A stretch of DNA of 64,000 bases from MPNO01 sp965200535 (GCA_965200535.1 CBDAUF010000001.1:1674001-1738000); one strand, 5' to 3'; positions 52,809 through 62,692 are shown, counted from the first letter of the stretch. The notes: generated by a model from the letters alone, not told the origin. Program-made: numbers and translations.

Positions 52809-53787
52809 GGTCCGGCCGCCCCGCTAAGTGGGGCCGGTAGAGCCGCGCGATATCGGCGGCGTCGAACGCATAGCGGGTGCCGCAGAACTCGCAGGTCACC
52901 GCGACCACTCCATCGACCTCCAGGTCTTCGATCTCGCCGCGCGGGAAGGAGCGCAGCGTGGTTTCCACCCGGGCGCGCGAGCAGCGGCAGCCGTGCGCCA
53001 GCGCCCGCGGTTCGAACACCCGCACCCCGTCCTCGTGGAACAGGCGGTAGAGAAGGTCGTGCGGGTGCAGCCGGCCGTCGACCAGCTCGGCATGGGTGCA
53101 CGCGCCCATCAGCGCCAGCGCGCGCCGCCAGCTTTCCTCGAGATCGTCGTCCGGCGCCTCGCCGGAAAGCCGCGTCCGCCCGCCGTCGGGCAGGCGCTGG
53201 ATCATCATGCCGCCGGCGCGCCAGACCCCGTCGGGGCCGTCCGGCGCCGCCGCGAGCTTGAACGCCGCCCGGTTCTGGTCCGAGTCGCGGAAATGGCGGC
53301 GCGCGCAGTCGGCGAGCGATCCGCCGGCGAGTTCGACGATCCCCTGATGGCGCCGCGTCGCCGGTCCGCGGTCGACGGTGAAGGCAAGATAGCCGGCGCC
53401 GACCAGCCGCGGCACCGGATCGTTCCGCCAGTCCCCGCCGCCCCCGTCCGCCGTCGCCCGGTCGAGGGTCTCCGAGTCGAAGGCGGCATAGGCGCGGATC
53501 GCGCCCGCGGCGGTTGCGTCGGCCACCAGCATGCCGACCGGGCCGTCGCCCTTGATCTGGGCGGTCAGCACGCCCTCTTCCTTGAGCGCCGAGGAGACCA
53601 GCGCCGCGAGCACCGCGAGTTCGCCCAGCAGGGTCGCCACCGGCGCCGGATAGCTGCGCCGCGTGACGATGGCGTCCACCGTGCTGCCGAGCCGGACCAG
53701 CTTGCCGCGCGCCGCCTGCTTCTCGATCTGGAACGGCAGGACGATGTCGTTGTCGACCAGCGGCACCGGCTCGTCGGGATCGGTCAT
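52561..53787 (-). CDS. hslO: Redox-regulated chaperone Hsp33, with readthrough C-terminus
   Basis: Hsp33 is activated by disulfide formation under oxidative stress. The C-terminal zinc/redox centre is complete: HGCRCSRARVE (C-x-C) and VTCEFCGTRYAF (C-x-x-C); the N-terminal domain has FQIEKQAARGKLVRLG and QIKGDGPVGMLV. Homology ends at about residue 320 (ARLYRPH). There the frame does not stop: the codon is TTA, whereas removing one T gives CAC-TAG. As written the frame continues 88 unrelated residues over the downstream lipoprotein gene in a different frame. ATG 53787 overlaps the argF stop (ATGA). Confidence 0.9.
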   Translation of the reverse strand: MTDPDEPVPLVDNDIVLPFQIEKQAARGKLVRLGSTVDAIVTRRSYPAPVATLLGELAVLAALVSSALKEEGVLTAQIKGDGPVGMLVADATAAGAIRAYAAFDSETLDRATADGGGGDWRNDPVPRLVGAGYLAFTVDRGPATRRHQGIVELAGGSLADCARRHFRDSDQNRAAFKLAAAPDGPDGVWRAGGMMIQRLPDGGRTRLSGEAPDDDLEESWRRALALMGACTHAELVDGRLHPHDLLYRLFHEDGVRVFEPRALAHGCRCSRARVETTLRSFPRGEIEDLEVDGVVAVTCEFCGTRYAFDAADIARLYRPHLAGRPDRALFGAHRRAAGGAAGRGRPRRVPRPAADPVLLRDPFRRQPADPPLGEGSTSSTPTGRRPPAGRTRCRRTSRSTTASGNGIA

Positions 53788-54695
53788 TCGAGACACCAGA
53801 GGAGGATCGCCTTCTGCGCGTGCAGCCGGTTCTCCGCCTCGTCCCAGACGATCGACCGTTCGCCGTCGATGACGCCGTCGGTCACCTCCTCGCCGCGGTG
53901 CGCCGGCAGGCAATGCATGAAGACCGCGTCCGCCCCGGCGTGCGACATCAACCGCTCGTCCACCCGGTACGGGGCGAGTGCGGCGCGGCGCTGGGCGGCG
54001 GCCTCGTCGCCCATCGATACCCAGGTATCGGTGACGACGCAGTCGGCGCCGGCGACGGCTGCCAGCGGATCGTCGGTCTGCACGATGCGCGCGCCGGCGC
54101 CCTTGGCCCGGGCGACGGCCTCGGCCGGCGGGGCGAGCGCGGGCGGGCAGGCGAGGCGCAGCTCGAAACCGAACGCCGCCGCCGCCTCGATCCACGTGCA
54201 GGCGACATTGTTGCCGTCCCCGGACCAGGCGACCGTGCGCCCCGCGATCGGGCCGCGATGTTCCTCGAAGGTCATCACGTCGGCCATCAGCTGGCACGGG
54301 TGCGAACGGCCGGAGAGCCCGTTGATCACCGGCACCGCCGCGTATTGCGCCAGCGTCGCCAGGGTTTCGGCCTCGAAGGTGCGGATCATGATCGCATCGA
54401 CATAGCGCGACAGCACCCGCGCGGTGTCCTCGATGGTTTCGCCCCGGCCGATCTGCATGTCGTTGGGGTTGAGCACGACGGCGCTGCCGCCGAGGCTCGT
54501 CATCGCCACCTCGAAGGACACCCGCGTCCGCGTCGAGGGCTTCTCGAAGATCATCGCCAGGACGCGGCCGGCGAGCGGCGCCGGGTCGTCCAGCGAACCC
54601 GGGTCCGCCTTCAGGGCGAGCGCCCGGTCGATCAACCGGCGGAGAAGCGCCGGGTCGTGTCCGACGAGATCGAGGAAATGCCAGGGACGGCTCAT
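53784..54695 (-). CDS. argF: Ornithine carbamoyltransferase
   Basis: A 303-residue enzyme making citrulline. Carbamoyl-phosphate binding is by EKPSTRTRVSFE, then RGETIEDTARVLSRYVDA, HPCQLMADVMT, and MHCLPAHRGEEV with the catalytic Cys and His-Cys-Leu-Pro motif. It lies in the middle of argD-argF-hslO; its ATG overlaps the argD stop (ATGA). Confidence 0.97.
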   Translation of the reverse strand: MSRPWHFLDLVGHDPALLRRLIDRALALKADPGSLDDPAPLAGRVLAMIFEKPSTRTRVSFEVAMTSLGGSAVVLNPNDMQIGRGETIEDTARVLSRYVDAIMIRTFEAETLATLAQYAAVPVINGLSGRSHPCQLMADVMTFEEHRGPIAGRTVAWSGDGNNVACTWIEAAAAFGFELRLACPPALAPPAEAVARAKGAGARIVQTDDPLAAVAGADCVVTDTWVSMGDEAAAQRRAALAPYRVDERLMSHAGADAVFMHCLPAHRGEEVTDGVIDGERSIVWDEAENRLHAQKAILLWCLE

Positions 54696-55864
54696 CGCGC
54701 GATCTCGGCGCAGCAGGCGGCGAGGATGTCGAGCGCCTCCTTGATGTGCGCGTCTCCGGCGATCAGGGGCGGCAGCAGACGCACCATGTTGTCGCCGGCG
54801 AGCACGCTGAGAAGGCCTTTCTCGAACATCAGGTTGCCGAGTTCGGCGTTGGCGCCGACGCATTTCATGCCCCACATGAAACCGACGCCGCGCACCTCGC
54901 CGATGACGCCCTGGTAGCGCTGCGCAAGCCCCTCGAGCGCCGCGCCGAGAGCGGCGCCGCGCCGGCGCACGCCGTCGAGAAACCCGTCCTCCAGCACGAT
55001 GTCGAGCACCGCGTTGGCCGCCGCGCTGGCCAGCGGATTGCCGCCGAAGGTGCTGCCGTGCGTGCCGGGCACCATGCCGACGGCGGCTTCCTCGTCGACC
55101 AGGCAGGCGCCGATCGGGAATCCGCCGCCGAGCCCCTTGGCGACCGCCATGATGTCGGGCGCCGCGCCCGAGGCCTGATGGGCGAACAGGTAGCCGGTCC
55201 GGCCGATGCCGCACTGCACCTCGTCGTAGATCAGCGCCAGCCCCTCCCGGTCGGCGAGCGCCCGCAGGCCGCGCAGGAAGGCGGGGTCGGCCGGGCGGAT
55301 GCCGCCTTCGCCCTGCACCGGCTCGACCAGGATGCCGGCGGTGCGCGGTCCGACCGCGGCCTCGACCGCGTCGAGGTCGCCCCACGGCGCGCGGTCGAAG
55401 GAGTCCGGCAGCGGGCCGAAACCGCGGCGGTGCGCATCGTTGTCGCCGGCCGCGATCAGCGCCAGCGTGCGGCCGTGGAAGCTGCCCTCGAAGACGACAA
55501 ACCGGTGGCGCTCTTCCCGCCCCGACTCGAACTGGTACTTGAGCGCGGTCTTGAGCGAAGCCTCGACCGCCTCGGCGCCCGAATTGCAGAAGAACACGGT
55601 GTCGGCGAAGCTCGCAGCCGTCAGCCGTTCGGCGAGCCGCGTCTGCCCCGGGATCCGGTACAGGTTCGACGTGTGCCACAGCCGCTGCGCCTGCTCGGTC
55701 AGCGCCTCCACCAGGTGGGGATGGCAATGGCCCGCCACCGTCACCGCGATGCCGGCGCCGAAGTCGAGGAATCGTCGGCCGTCGGCGGCGTGCAGATAGG
55801 GTCCGTCGCCGCGTTCGAAGGCGATGTCCGAACGCGCGTAGTTCGGCATGACGGCCGGAATCAT
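54692..55864 (-). CDS. argD: Acetylornithine aminotransferase
   Basis: A 390-residue class III PLP aminotransferase for arginine (and possibly lysine) synthesis. Evidence: FLDFGAGIAVTVAGHCHPHLVEAL, FFCNSGAEAVEASLK, ILVEPVQGEGG, IYDEVQCGIGRTG and the Schiff-base Lys in AVAKGLGGGFPIGA, with HGSTFGGNPLA. It starts at ATG 55864 with GGGGAAAG before it; an in-frame ATG at residue 6 is an alternative. First gene of the argD-argF-hslO operon. Confidence 0.97.
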   Translation of the reverse strand: MIPAVMPNYARSDIAFERGDGPYLHAADGRRFLDFGAGIAVTVAGHCHPHLVEALTEQAQRLWHTSNLYRIPGQTRLAERLTAASFADTVFFCNSGAEAVEASLKTALKYQFESGREERHRFVVFEGSFHGRTLALIAAGDNDAHRRGFGPLPDSFDRAPWGDLDAVEAAVGPRTAGILVEPVQGEGGIRPADPAFLRGLRALADREGLALIYDEVQCGIGRTGYLFAHQASGAAPDIMAVAKGLGGGFPIGACLVDEEAAVGMVPGTHGSTFGGNPLASAAANAVLDIVLEDGFLDGVRRRGAALGAALEGLAQRYQGVIGEVRGVGFMWGMKCVGANAELGNLMFEKGLLSVLAGDNMVRLLPPLIAGDAHIKEALDILAACCAEIAR

Positions 55865-55974
55865 GGATCTTTCCCCGGTTCTGGGCGGACTTTGCGGGGC
55901 GCGGTTGCCGCGGGACGCGAATATATGTTGATCGCCCGCGCCCGCGTCAACGCTGGGGCGGGCGCGGGCGCCCG

Positions 55975-57123
55975 TCAGCCGCCGCCGGTTTCCGGCGGAA
56001 CGAAGACCTCCGGTGCGTCGCCGCCGGCGGCGATGTAGAGCGTGCGCGACGGGAAGGCGAAATCGGTGCCGGCCTCCTCGACGATCGCCTTGATGCGGTA
56101 GGCGAGCCGCTCCTTGACCGCCAGCCACTCGCCCCACCCCGTCGTCGCCGTGAAGCAGTAGACCATGATGTCGATCGAGGAATCGGAGAACCTGTCGATG
56201 CGCACGAAGGTCGGGACCTCCGGCGGATGGGCAAAGGCGTCGTCCGCCAGCAGGAACGCCTCGATCCCGTCGCGAATCCGGCGCAACTGTTCGACGGTGG
56301 TGCGGTACTCGACCCCGATCATCCAGTAGATGCGCCGGTGGGTCATCCGCGTGTAGTTGACCAGCGCGCTGTCCGAGAGGCGGGAGTTGGGGACGTAGAT
56401 CGGCGCCTTGTCGAACTGCCGGACCCGGGTCGAGCGGAAGCCGATGGCCTCCACCGTTCCCTCGATGCCGCCGTCCACCCTGATCCAGTCGCCGTGCGCG
56501 AGGCGGCGCTCGCCGATGATCAGGAGGCCGGCGATCAGGTTGCGGAACAGGTCCTGCGCCCCGAGCGCGACGGCGACCCCGATCAGCCCCAGCCCGGCCA
56601 GCACCGGCGCGACCTCGATCCCCCAGATCTCGAGCACGGTGATCGCGCCCACCGCGGCGAAGAGGATCTTGAGCCCGCGGATCGCCCAGTCGATCACCTC
56701 CGCGCCCACGGTCGCCTCGAACCGCGCGGCCAGCCCGCGCAGGGGCTCGACAAGGCGGTAGAGGGCCCAGAACAGGACGAAGACCAGAAGCGAGCGCAGC
56801 AGGTCGTCGGCAACGCGCTCGGCCAGCCCGGCAAGCGGCAGGATCGCCTTGGCGAGAAACAGGCCGGCGACGACGGGCAGGAAGCGGAGCGGCCTCTCCA
56901 GCGTCTCCGCCGAGGCATCGTCGATCTTGTTTTCGGTGCGCGCCGCCCAGCGCCCGAGGCGCCGGACGGCGATGCGCGCGAAGGCGCCGCGCAGCGCCAC
57001 GCAGACCGCGAAGGCGAACGCCGCGCCGAGGACGGCGCCGATCAACCGGCCGGCCGCCTCCGGCTGCAGGGCGTCGCCGGCGCCCCCGGCAAAAGCGGCA
57101 ATGGCGTTCAGCGTCTCTTCCAT
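55975..57123 (-). CDS. MscS-type mechanosensitive channel
   Basis: A 382-residue small-conductance mechanosensitive channel protein. There are about four or five N-terminal hydrophobic segments, then the pore-lining helix with Gly/Ala repeats (APVLAGLGLIGVAVALGAQDLFRNLIAGLLII) and the beta domain GDWIRVDGGIEGTVEAIGFRSTRVRQFD, IYVPNSRLSDSALVNYTRM, then a C-terminal alpha/beta domain. It releases solutes on osmotic downshock. It diverges from the molybdopterin gene; the 187 bp between their starts hold no recognised site. Confidence 0.93.
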   Translation of the reverse strand: MEETLNAIAAFAGGAGDALQPEAAGRLIGAVLGAAFAFAVCVALRGAFARIAVRRLGRWAARTENKIDDASAETLERPLRFLPVVAGLFLAKAILPLAGLAERVADDLLRSLLVFVLFWALYRLVEPLRGLAARFEATVGAEVIDWAIRGLKILFAAVGAITVLEIWGIEVAPVLAGLGLIGVAVALGAQDLFRNLIAGLLIIGERRLAHGDWIRVDGGIEGTVEAIGFRSTRVRQFDKAPIYVPNSRLSDSALVNYTRMTHRRIYWMIGVEYRTTVEQLRRIRDGIEAFLLADDAFAHPPEVPTFVRIDRFSDSSIDIMVYCFTATTGWGEWLAVKERLAYRIKAIVEEAGTDFAFPSRTLYIAAGGDAPEVFVPPETGGG

Positions 57124-57310
57124 CCCGTCTCCCCGTGCGGAGCCGCCGCCGGATCCCGGACCGGGGCGAGCATTGTTGCCGCCCCGCCCTTCCCCTATCA
57201 TCCGGCGTCCGCGGATAACAGCGCGGAATCCGGCGCCGATCCATCCCGTCGCCGCGCCGGAGGAGCCCGGCCGGCGGCGTGCGGCGCATCGGCGAGACAG
57301 GAAAGGCGTC

Positions 57311-59635
57311 ATGAGCAAGTTCGGTATCGGCCAGGGCGTGCCCCGCTGGGAAGATCCGCGCCTGTTGCGCGGCGGCGGGTGCTACAGCGACGATCTCGAC
57401 CGCCCCGGGCAGGCCTACGGTTATGTGCTGCGCTCGCCGCACGCCCACGCCGAGATCCGCTCGATCGACACCGCTGCGGCCGCCGCCGCTCCGGGCGTGC
57501 TCGCGGTCTACACCCACGCCGACGTGGAGGCCGCCGGGCTCGGCAGCATTCCCTGCGCGGTGCCGCGCAACCGGGCCGACGGCTCGCCGATGTTCACCCC
57601 GCCCAACCTGCCGCTGCGCAAGGACCGGGTGCGGCTGGTGGGCGACTACGTGGCCTTCGCGGTCGCAGAGAGCCACGAGCAGGCGCGCGACGCCGCGGAG
57701 GCGATCGCCGTCGACTACGCGCCGCTGCCGCCGGTCACCGAGACCGCCGAGGCGCTGGCCGACGGGGCGCCCGCCGTCTGGCCCGAGGCGCCGGACAATG
57801 TCTGTTTCGTCTTCGAGCAGGGCGACCGGGAGGCGGTCGAGCAGGCGTTTGCCAGGGCCGGCCATGTCACCCGGCTCGACTTCGTTGTCACCCGGGTCGC
57901 CGTCGCGCCGATGGAGCCGCGCGCCTGCATCGGCGAGTTCGACCGCTTCACCGGGCGCTACACCCTCTATACCGGAACCCAGGGCCCGCACGGGGTGCGC
58001 GCGGCGACCGCGGGCCCGATCCTCGGGGTGCCGGAGGGGGAGCTGCGCGTCGTCAGCCGCGACATGGGCGGCGCGTTCGGGATGCGCTCCGGCCCCTACT
58101 GCGAATACACGATGTGTCTCTTCGCCTCGCGGATGCTGGGCCGCCCGGTCAAGTGGACCGGCGACCGGGCCGAGGGTTTCATGACCGACGACCAGGCGCG
58201 CGACAATGTCTCGACGGCGGAGCTCGCGCTCTCCGGCGACGGCGCGTTTCTCGCTTTGCGGGTCCGCACGACCGCCAATCTCGGCGCCTACCTGACCATG
58301 CTCGGCCCCCATTCCTCGACCAACAATCTGGGGTCGCTGGCCGGCCCCTACCGGACGCCCGCGATCTACACCCATGTGACCGGGGTGTTCACCAACACCG
58401 CCTCGACCGGCCCCTACCGCGGCGCCGGCCGGCCGGAAGCGGCCTATGCGATCGAGCGGGTGATCGACACCGCGGCCGACGAGCTCGGCATCGACCCGGC
58501 CGAACTCAGGCGGCGCAACTACATCGCCCGCGACGCCTTCCCCTACCGCACCGGCCTCGTCTTCACCTACGACTCGGGCGATTTCGAGACCAACATGGAC
58601 CGGGCGCTGGACCTCGTCGACTATGCCGGGCGCGAGGCCCGCCGGGCCGCCGCCGGGGCGCGCGGCAGGCTCTACGGGGTCGGCATCTCCAACGTCATCG
58701 AGCAGTCGGCCGGCGGCCCGCCCGAATGGGCGCAGATCCGCGTCGATCCGTCGGGTTCGCTGACCCTGACCATGGGCACGCACAACCACGGCCAGGGGCA
58801 CGAGACGGTGTTCCGCCAGCTGCTGTCGGACAGGCTCGGCCTCGACTTCGAGCGCATCCGGATCGCCCAGGGAGACTCCGACGAGTCGATGGCCGGCACC
58901 GGCACCTTCGGCTCGCGGTCCTCGGGCGTCGGCGGCGCCTCGATCGCGCTGGCCGCCGACAGGGTGATCGACAAGTGCCGCAGGGTGGCCGCCCACCGGC
59001 TGGAGGCGGCGGAGGAGGATGTCGAGTTCGCCGACGGCGCCTTCACGGTCGCCGGCACCGACCGGACGCTGGGCCTCGAGGAGGCGGCGAAACTCGCCCA
59101 GTCCTTCGCGGCGGTGCCGCCGGGGCTCGAGCCGGGGATCAACGAATGGGCCGCGTGGACGCCGCCGGCGCCCACCTTCCCCAACGGCTGCCATGTCTGC
59201 GAGGTGGAGATCGACCGGGAGACCGGGGTTGTGGAAATTCTGCGCTATGCCGCGGTGGACGATGTCGGCACGGTGCTCAACCCGCTCCTGATGGAGGGCC
59301 AGCTGCACGGCGGGATCGTCCAGGGGGTGGGCCAGATCCTGATGGAGAACGTGATCTGGGACGGCGAGTCGGGTCAGCTGCTCGCCGGCTCGTTCATGGA
59401 TTACACGATGCCGCGCGCCGACGACCTGCCGAACTTCGAGATGGAGATCAACGAGGTGCCCACGCCGACCAATCCGCTCGGCGTCAAGGGTGCCGGCGAA
59501 GCGGGGTGCGTCGGCGCGATGCCGGCGCTGATGAACGCGATCGTCGATGCGTTGAGCCCGCTCGGCATCGCCTCCATCGACATGCCGGCGCGCCCGGAAA
59601 CGGTGTGGCGCGCCATCGACGGGGCCGCGGGCTGA
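57311..59635 (+). CDS. Xanthine dehydrogenase family molybdopterin-binding subunit, second copy
   Basis: A 774-residue molybdenum hydroxylase large subunit closely related to the 33889 gene (VPRWEDPRLLRGGGCYSDDL, GGAFGMRSG, GPYRGAGRPEAAY at about 372, GQGHETVF, and the catalytic Glu in VKGAGEAGCVG at about residue 730). The PYRGAGR loop again indicates a form II CoxL-like hydroxylase. GAAAGGCGTC precedes ATG 57311. The CoxG-like gene follows after 28 bp, so they are one unit. No 2Fe-2S or FAD subunit lies nearby. Confidence 0.92.
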   Translation: MSKFGIGQGVPRWEDPRLLRGGGCYSDDLDRPGQAYGYVLRSPHAHAEIRSIDTAAAAAAPGVLAVYTHADVEAAGLGSIPCAVPRNRADGSPMFTPPNLPLRKDRVRLVGDYVAFAVAESHEQARDAAEAIAVDYAPLPPVTETAEALADGAPAVWPEAPDNVCFVFEQGDREAVEQAFARAGHVTRLDFVVTRVAVAPMEPRACIGEFDRFTGRYTLYTGTQGPHGVRAATAGPILGVPEGELRVVSRDMGGAFGMRSGPYCEYTMCLFASRMLGRPVKWTGDRAEGFMTDDQARDNVSTAELALSGDGAFLALRVRTTANLGAYLTMLGPHSSTNNLGSLAGPYRTPAIYTHVTGVFTNTASTGPYRGAGRPEAAYAIERVIDTAADELGIDPAELRRRNYIARDAFPYRTGLVFTYDSGDFETNMDRALDLVDYAGREARRAAAGARGRLYGVGISNVIEQSAGGPPEWAQIRVDPSGSLTLTMGTHNHGQGHETVFRQLLSDRLGLDFERIRIAQGDSDESMAGTGTFGSRSSGVGGASIALAADRVIDKCRRVAAHRLEAAEEDVEFADGAFTVAGTDRTLGLEEAAKLAQSFAAVPPGLEPGINEWAAWTPPAPTFPNGCHVCEVEIDRETGVVEILRYAAVDDVGTVLNPLLMEGQLHGGIVQGVGQILMENVIWDGESGQLLAGSFMDYTMPRADDLPNFEMEINEVPTPTNPLGVKGAGEAGCVGAMPALMNAIVDALSPLGIASIDMPARPETVWRAIDGAAG

Positions 59636-59663
59636 AGCCGGCGCAGGCGCAAGGGAGGCAGGC

Positions 59664-60302
59664 TTGGAGTTCGAGAACTCATTCAAGGTCGAGGTTCCGG
59701 TCGACGAGGCTTGGGCGATCCTGACCGATGTCGAGCGGATCGCCCCCTGCATGCCGGGGGCGGAGCTCACCGAGGTGATCGACGAGAACAACTTCAAGGG
59801 CAAGGTGGCGGTCCGGCTCGGCCCGGTGGCGCTGACCTTCGCCGGCACCGCCGGGTTCGAGGACCGCGACGACGCGGGCTATTCGGCGCGGGTCAAGGCC
59901 CAGGGGCGCGACGCCAGGGGCCGCGGCGGTGCCAACGCCAACGTCGATTTCCGGCTGCTCCCCGCCGACGACGGCACCACCACCGTCGAGATCCGCACCG
60001 ATCTGCAGCTTTCCGGCTCGGTCGCCCAGTACGGCCGCGGCGTCGGCATGATCAAGGACGTGGCGGCGCAGCTGATCGACCGGTTCGCCGAAGCGCTGCA
60101 CCAACAGATCGCGGCGGAACGGGATGCGGCGGACGCGGTCTCCGGGGAGGATGCCGACGGTGCGCCCCCCGGCGGGGGCGCCGCCGGGTCGGCGGCGCAG
60201 CCGGCTGCGCCGATCTCCGGTTTCTCGCTCGGCGCCGCGGTGATGTGGAAGGGCTTCGTGCGCTGGCTCCGGCGCCTCTTCGGCGGCGGCTCAGGCGGCT
60301 GA
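59664..60302 (+). CDS. coxG: CoxG-like SRPBCC protein (carbon monoxide dehydrogenase subunit G family)
   Basis: A 212-residue START/SRPBCC-domain protein: FENSFKVEVPVDEAWAILTDVERIAPCMPGAEL is the family hallmark, and KDVAAQLIDRFAEAL ends the domain. A Gly/Ala-rich linker and a hydrophobic-basic C-terminus (SGFSLGAAVMWKGFVRWLRRLFGG) suggest membrane attachment; in Oligotropha CoxG helps recruit the dehydrogenase to the membrane. TTG 59664 is the start, with AGGGAGGCAGG just upstream. Its end overlaps the next, convergent molybdopterin gene by 12 bases. Confidence 0.9.
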   Translation: MEFENSFKVEVPVDEAWAILTDVERIAPCMPGAELTEVIDENNFKGKVAVRLGPVALTFAGTAGFEDRDDAGYSARVKAQGRDARGRGGANANVDFRLLPADDGTTTVEIRTDLQLSGSVAQYGRGVGMIKDVAAQLIDRFAEALHQQIAAERDAADAVSGEDADGAPPGGGAAGSAAQPAAPISGFSLGAAVMWKGFVRWLRRLFGGGSGG

Positions 60303-62621
60303 GCCCGGCGCTCCGGCGATCAGGGCGCGGATCCGGTCCGGGGTGAGCGGCAGCCGCACATCGCCGCAGCCGAGGCCGAGCGCGTCCAGCACCGCGCCGG
60401 CGATCGCCGCCGGGGCGCCGATGGTGCCGCTCTCGCCCACCCCCTTGTAGCCCCCCTCGGTGATCGGCGACGGGGTTTCTTGGTGGACGATCTCGATCCG
60501 CGGCGTCTCGAACGCGCCCGGGATCGTATAGTCGGCGAAATTGGCCGACAGGAGCTGCCCCGCCCCGTCGTACCTGATTTCCTCGAGCAGCGCCGCGCCG
60601 ATGCCCTGCACCACGCCGCCCCGGGTCTGCTCCTCGACCACCGCCGCATCGGCGATCACGCCGCAATCCTCGGCGACGATGTATCTGAGGATTTCCACCG
60701 CGCCGGTCTCGGTATCGACGGCGACCACGGCGATGTGCATCGCCGCCGAGGTCGCCGCGCCGGGAACGTCGAATGTCGCCGCCTCCTGCAGCCCGTGCGG
60801 CAGCCCCTCCGGCAGGCCGGCGGCGGGCGAGTGGGCGAAGTCGGCGATTTCCTCGAAGGTGGCGAAGCGGTTCGAGTTCTCCCCGTCCGCGAAACGCCCG
60901 TCGGCGAAGACGATATCGGCCGGGTCGAGGTCGAGCCTGACCGCGGCGAAGCGCTTCATCCGCTCGAGCGTCCGGCGCGCCGCGCGCTGCAGCGCACCGC
61001 CGCCCGACACCAGGCCGCGGCTCGCGAACGCGCCGGAGCCGTGCGCCATGGTCTCGGTGTCGGCGCAGGCCACATGGACCCGCGCAGGCTCGATGCCGAA
61101 TGTGTCGGCAACGATCCGGCGCATCGCCAGGAAGGGTTGCTGGCCCATCGAGGGGGCGGTCACATAGGCCTCCACCGCGCCCGACCGGGCGACCCTCAGC
61201 ACCGCCGAATCGTAGCCCGGCACGTCGGTCATCCCGCGCCCGCGGAACACCGCGCAGCCCATCCCGGTAGGTTCGATAAAGCAGGAAACGCCGACGCCGA
61301 TCCTGCGCCCGTCCTCCTCCCGCCGCCCCTCCGGCCCCGCCGCTGCGACCAGCCTGGACAGGAGGCCGTGATAGTCGCCGCTGTCGATGATCCCGCCCGA
61401 TGCGCTGCGGTACGGGAAGGCGTCCGCCGGCACCAGGTTGCGGCGGCGCACCGCGATACGGTCGCCGCCGATCCGGCGGGCGAGCGCATCGACCAGGCTC
61501 TCCGTCACCAGCGGCGCGAGGCCGAACCCGACCCCCCGGTAGGGTCCCGTGGGGCACTTGTTGGTGGCCACCGCGCGCGCCGTGTAATCGACGAAGGGGA
61601 TCGCGTAGGGCCCCGGCAGCCCGACCAGCGCGGTGTGCGGTTCCAGCGACGGGCCGAGCGGATAGGGGGTATAGGCGCCCGAATCGCACCACACCTCCGC
61701 CCTGAGGCCGAGAATCCGGCCATCCCCGTCGGCGGCGAGCGCGGCCTCGATGACCGCATCCCGGGCGTGGTAGCCGCGTTCCAGATGCTGCAGGCGGTCC
61801 TGGGTCCACTTGACGGCGCCGCCCAGCCGCCGGGCGGCGAAGACGGCGACGGCCTCCTCCGGGTAGAGCGCCATCTTGACCCCGAACCCGCCGCCGATGT
61901 CGGTCGGCCGCACCCTGACCGCCGATTCGGGAAGGCGCAGGACCTTGGCGATCCCGTCCCTCAGGATATGCGGCACCTGGGTCGGCGAGAGGAGTTCGGT
62001 CACGCCGTCGCGGCGGTCGTGAACCGCGAGGCAGCCGCAGCATTCGATCGGCGAGGGCGCGACCCGGGGGTGGCGGAAGCGGCCCGAGACGACAACCGCG
62101 GCGCCGGGAAACGGATCGGCGTCGGCGTCGCTGACGAACCGGCTCTCGAACAGGATGTTCCCGGCGACCGCCTCGTGCACCTGGGGGGCGTCGTCGGCGA
62201 GCGCCGCGGCGATGCCGGCGACCGGGTCGGCGGGCTGGTAATCGACCGCCACCAGCGCCGCCGCATCTTCCGCCGCGTACGGGTCGCGGGCGATAACCGC
62301 GGCCACGATCTCGCCCGCGAAACGCGCTTCCGCCGCGGCGATCAGCGGCCAGGCGGCGGGGCGGTAGCGGTACCAATCGGCCTCGTCCATGCGCGCCTCG
62401 ACGGGGGCCGTCGCGCCGGCGAGGTCGGCGCCGGTGAGGACGTCCACCACCCCGTCCGCGCCGCGCGCCGCCGCGGTGTCGATGCCGGCGATGCGCGCCC
62501 GCGCGAACGGGCTGCGCAGGAAATGGACATGCAGGCAGCCCGGCGGGGCGAGGTCGTCGAAGAAGCGGCCCCGGCCGAGCACCAGCGGGCGGAGGTCGTC
62601 GGTATCGTCGCGCGCAGCCAA
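60291..62621 (-). CDS. Xanthine dehydrogenase family molybdopterin-binding subunit, divergent third copy
   Basis: A 776-residue molybdenum hydroxylase large subunit. It opens RPLVLGRGRFFDDLAPPGCLHV without the usual RxEDP element, has GGGFGVKMALYPEE, a TGPYRGVGFGLAPLV loop in place of PYRGAGRPE, GQQPFLAM instead of GQGHET, and the catalytic Glu in KGVGESGTIG at about residue 730. These changes mark a different substrate class from the two copies on the other strand. TTG 62621 is used, with AAGGGGGAAACC before it. It diverges from an SDR gene. Confidence 0.9.
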   Translation of the reverse strand: MAARDDTDDLRPLVLGRGRFFDDLAPPGCLHVHFLRSPFARARIAGIDTAAARGADGVVDVLTGADLAGATAPVEARMDEADWYRYRPAAWPLIAAAEARFAGEIVAAVIARDPYAAEDAAALVAVDYQPADPVAGIAAALADDAPQVHEAVAGNILFESRFVSDADADPFPGAAVVVSGRFRHPRVAPSPIECCGCLAVHDRRDGVTELLSPTQVPHILRDGIAKVLRLPESAVRVRPTDIGGGFGVKMALYPEEAVAVFAARRLGGAVKWTQDRLQHLERGYHARDAVIEAALAADGDGRILGLRAEVWCDSGAYTPYPLGPSLEPHTALVGLPGPYAIPFVDYTARAVATNKCPTGPYRGVGFGLAPLVTESLVDALARRIGGDRIAVRRRNLVPADAFPYRSASGGIIDSGDYHGLLSRLVAAAGPEGRREEDGRRIGVGVSCFIEPTGMGCAVFRGRGMTDVPGYDSAVLRVARSGAVEAYVTAPSMGQQPFLAMRRIVADTFGIEPARVHVACADTETMAHGSGAFASRGLVSGGGALQRAARRTLERMKRFAAVRLDLDPADIVFADGRFADGENSNRFATFEEIADFAHSPAAGLPEGLPHGLQEAATFDVPGAATSAAMHIAVVAVDTETGAVEILRYIVAEDCGVIADAAVVEEQTRGGVVQGIGAALLEEIRYDGAGQLLSANFADYTIPGAFETPRIEIVHQETPSPITEGGYKGVGESGTIGAPAAIAGAVLDALGLGCGDVRLPLTPDRIRALIAGAPGSAA

Positions 62622-62692
62622 GGTTTCCCCCTTACCAATCCGGAGGCCGATGGCGATGATAGTTCGGGAATCGCAGCGAGGGGAGCTTCACG

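Noticed and set aside
54692..59848. A 1718-residue open frame on the minus strand
   Set aside because: Only its last 390 codons encode argD. The upstream part is antisense to the MscS gene and a molybdopterin gene on the other strand or frame, with no family motifs.
57311..60302. True aerobic CO dehydrogenase (coxL-coxG)
   Set aside because: The large subunit has PYRGAGR, the form II loop, instead of AYXCSFR, and coxS/coxM are missing.
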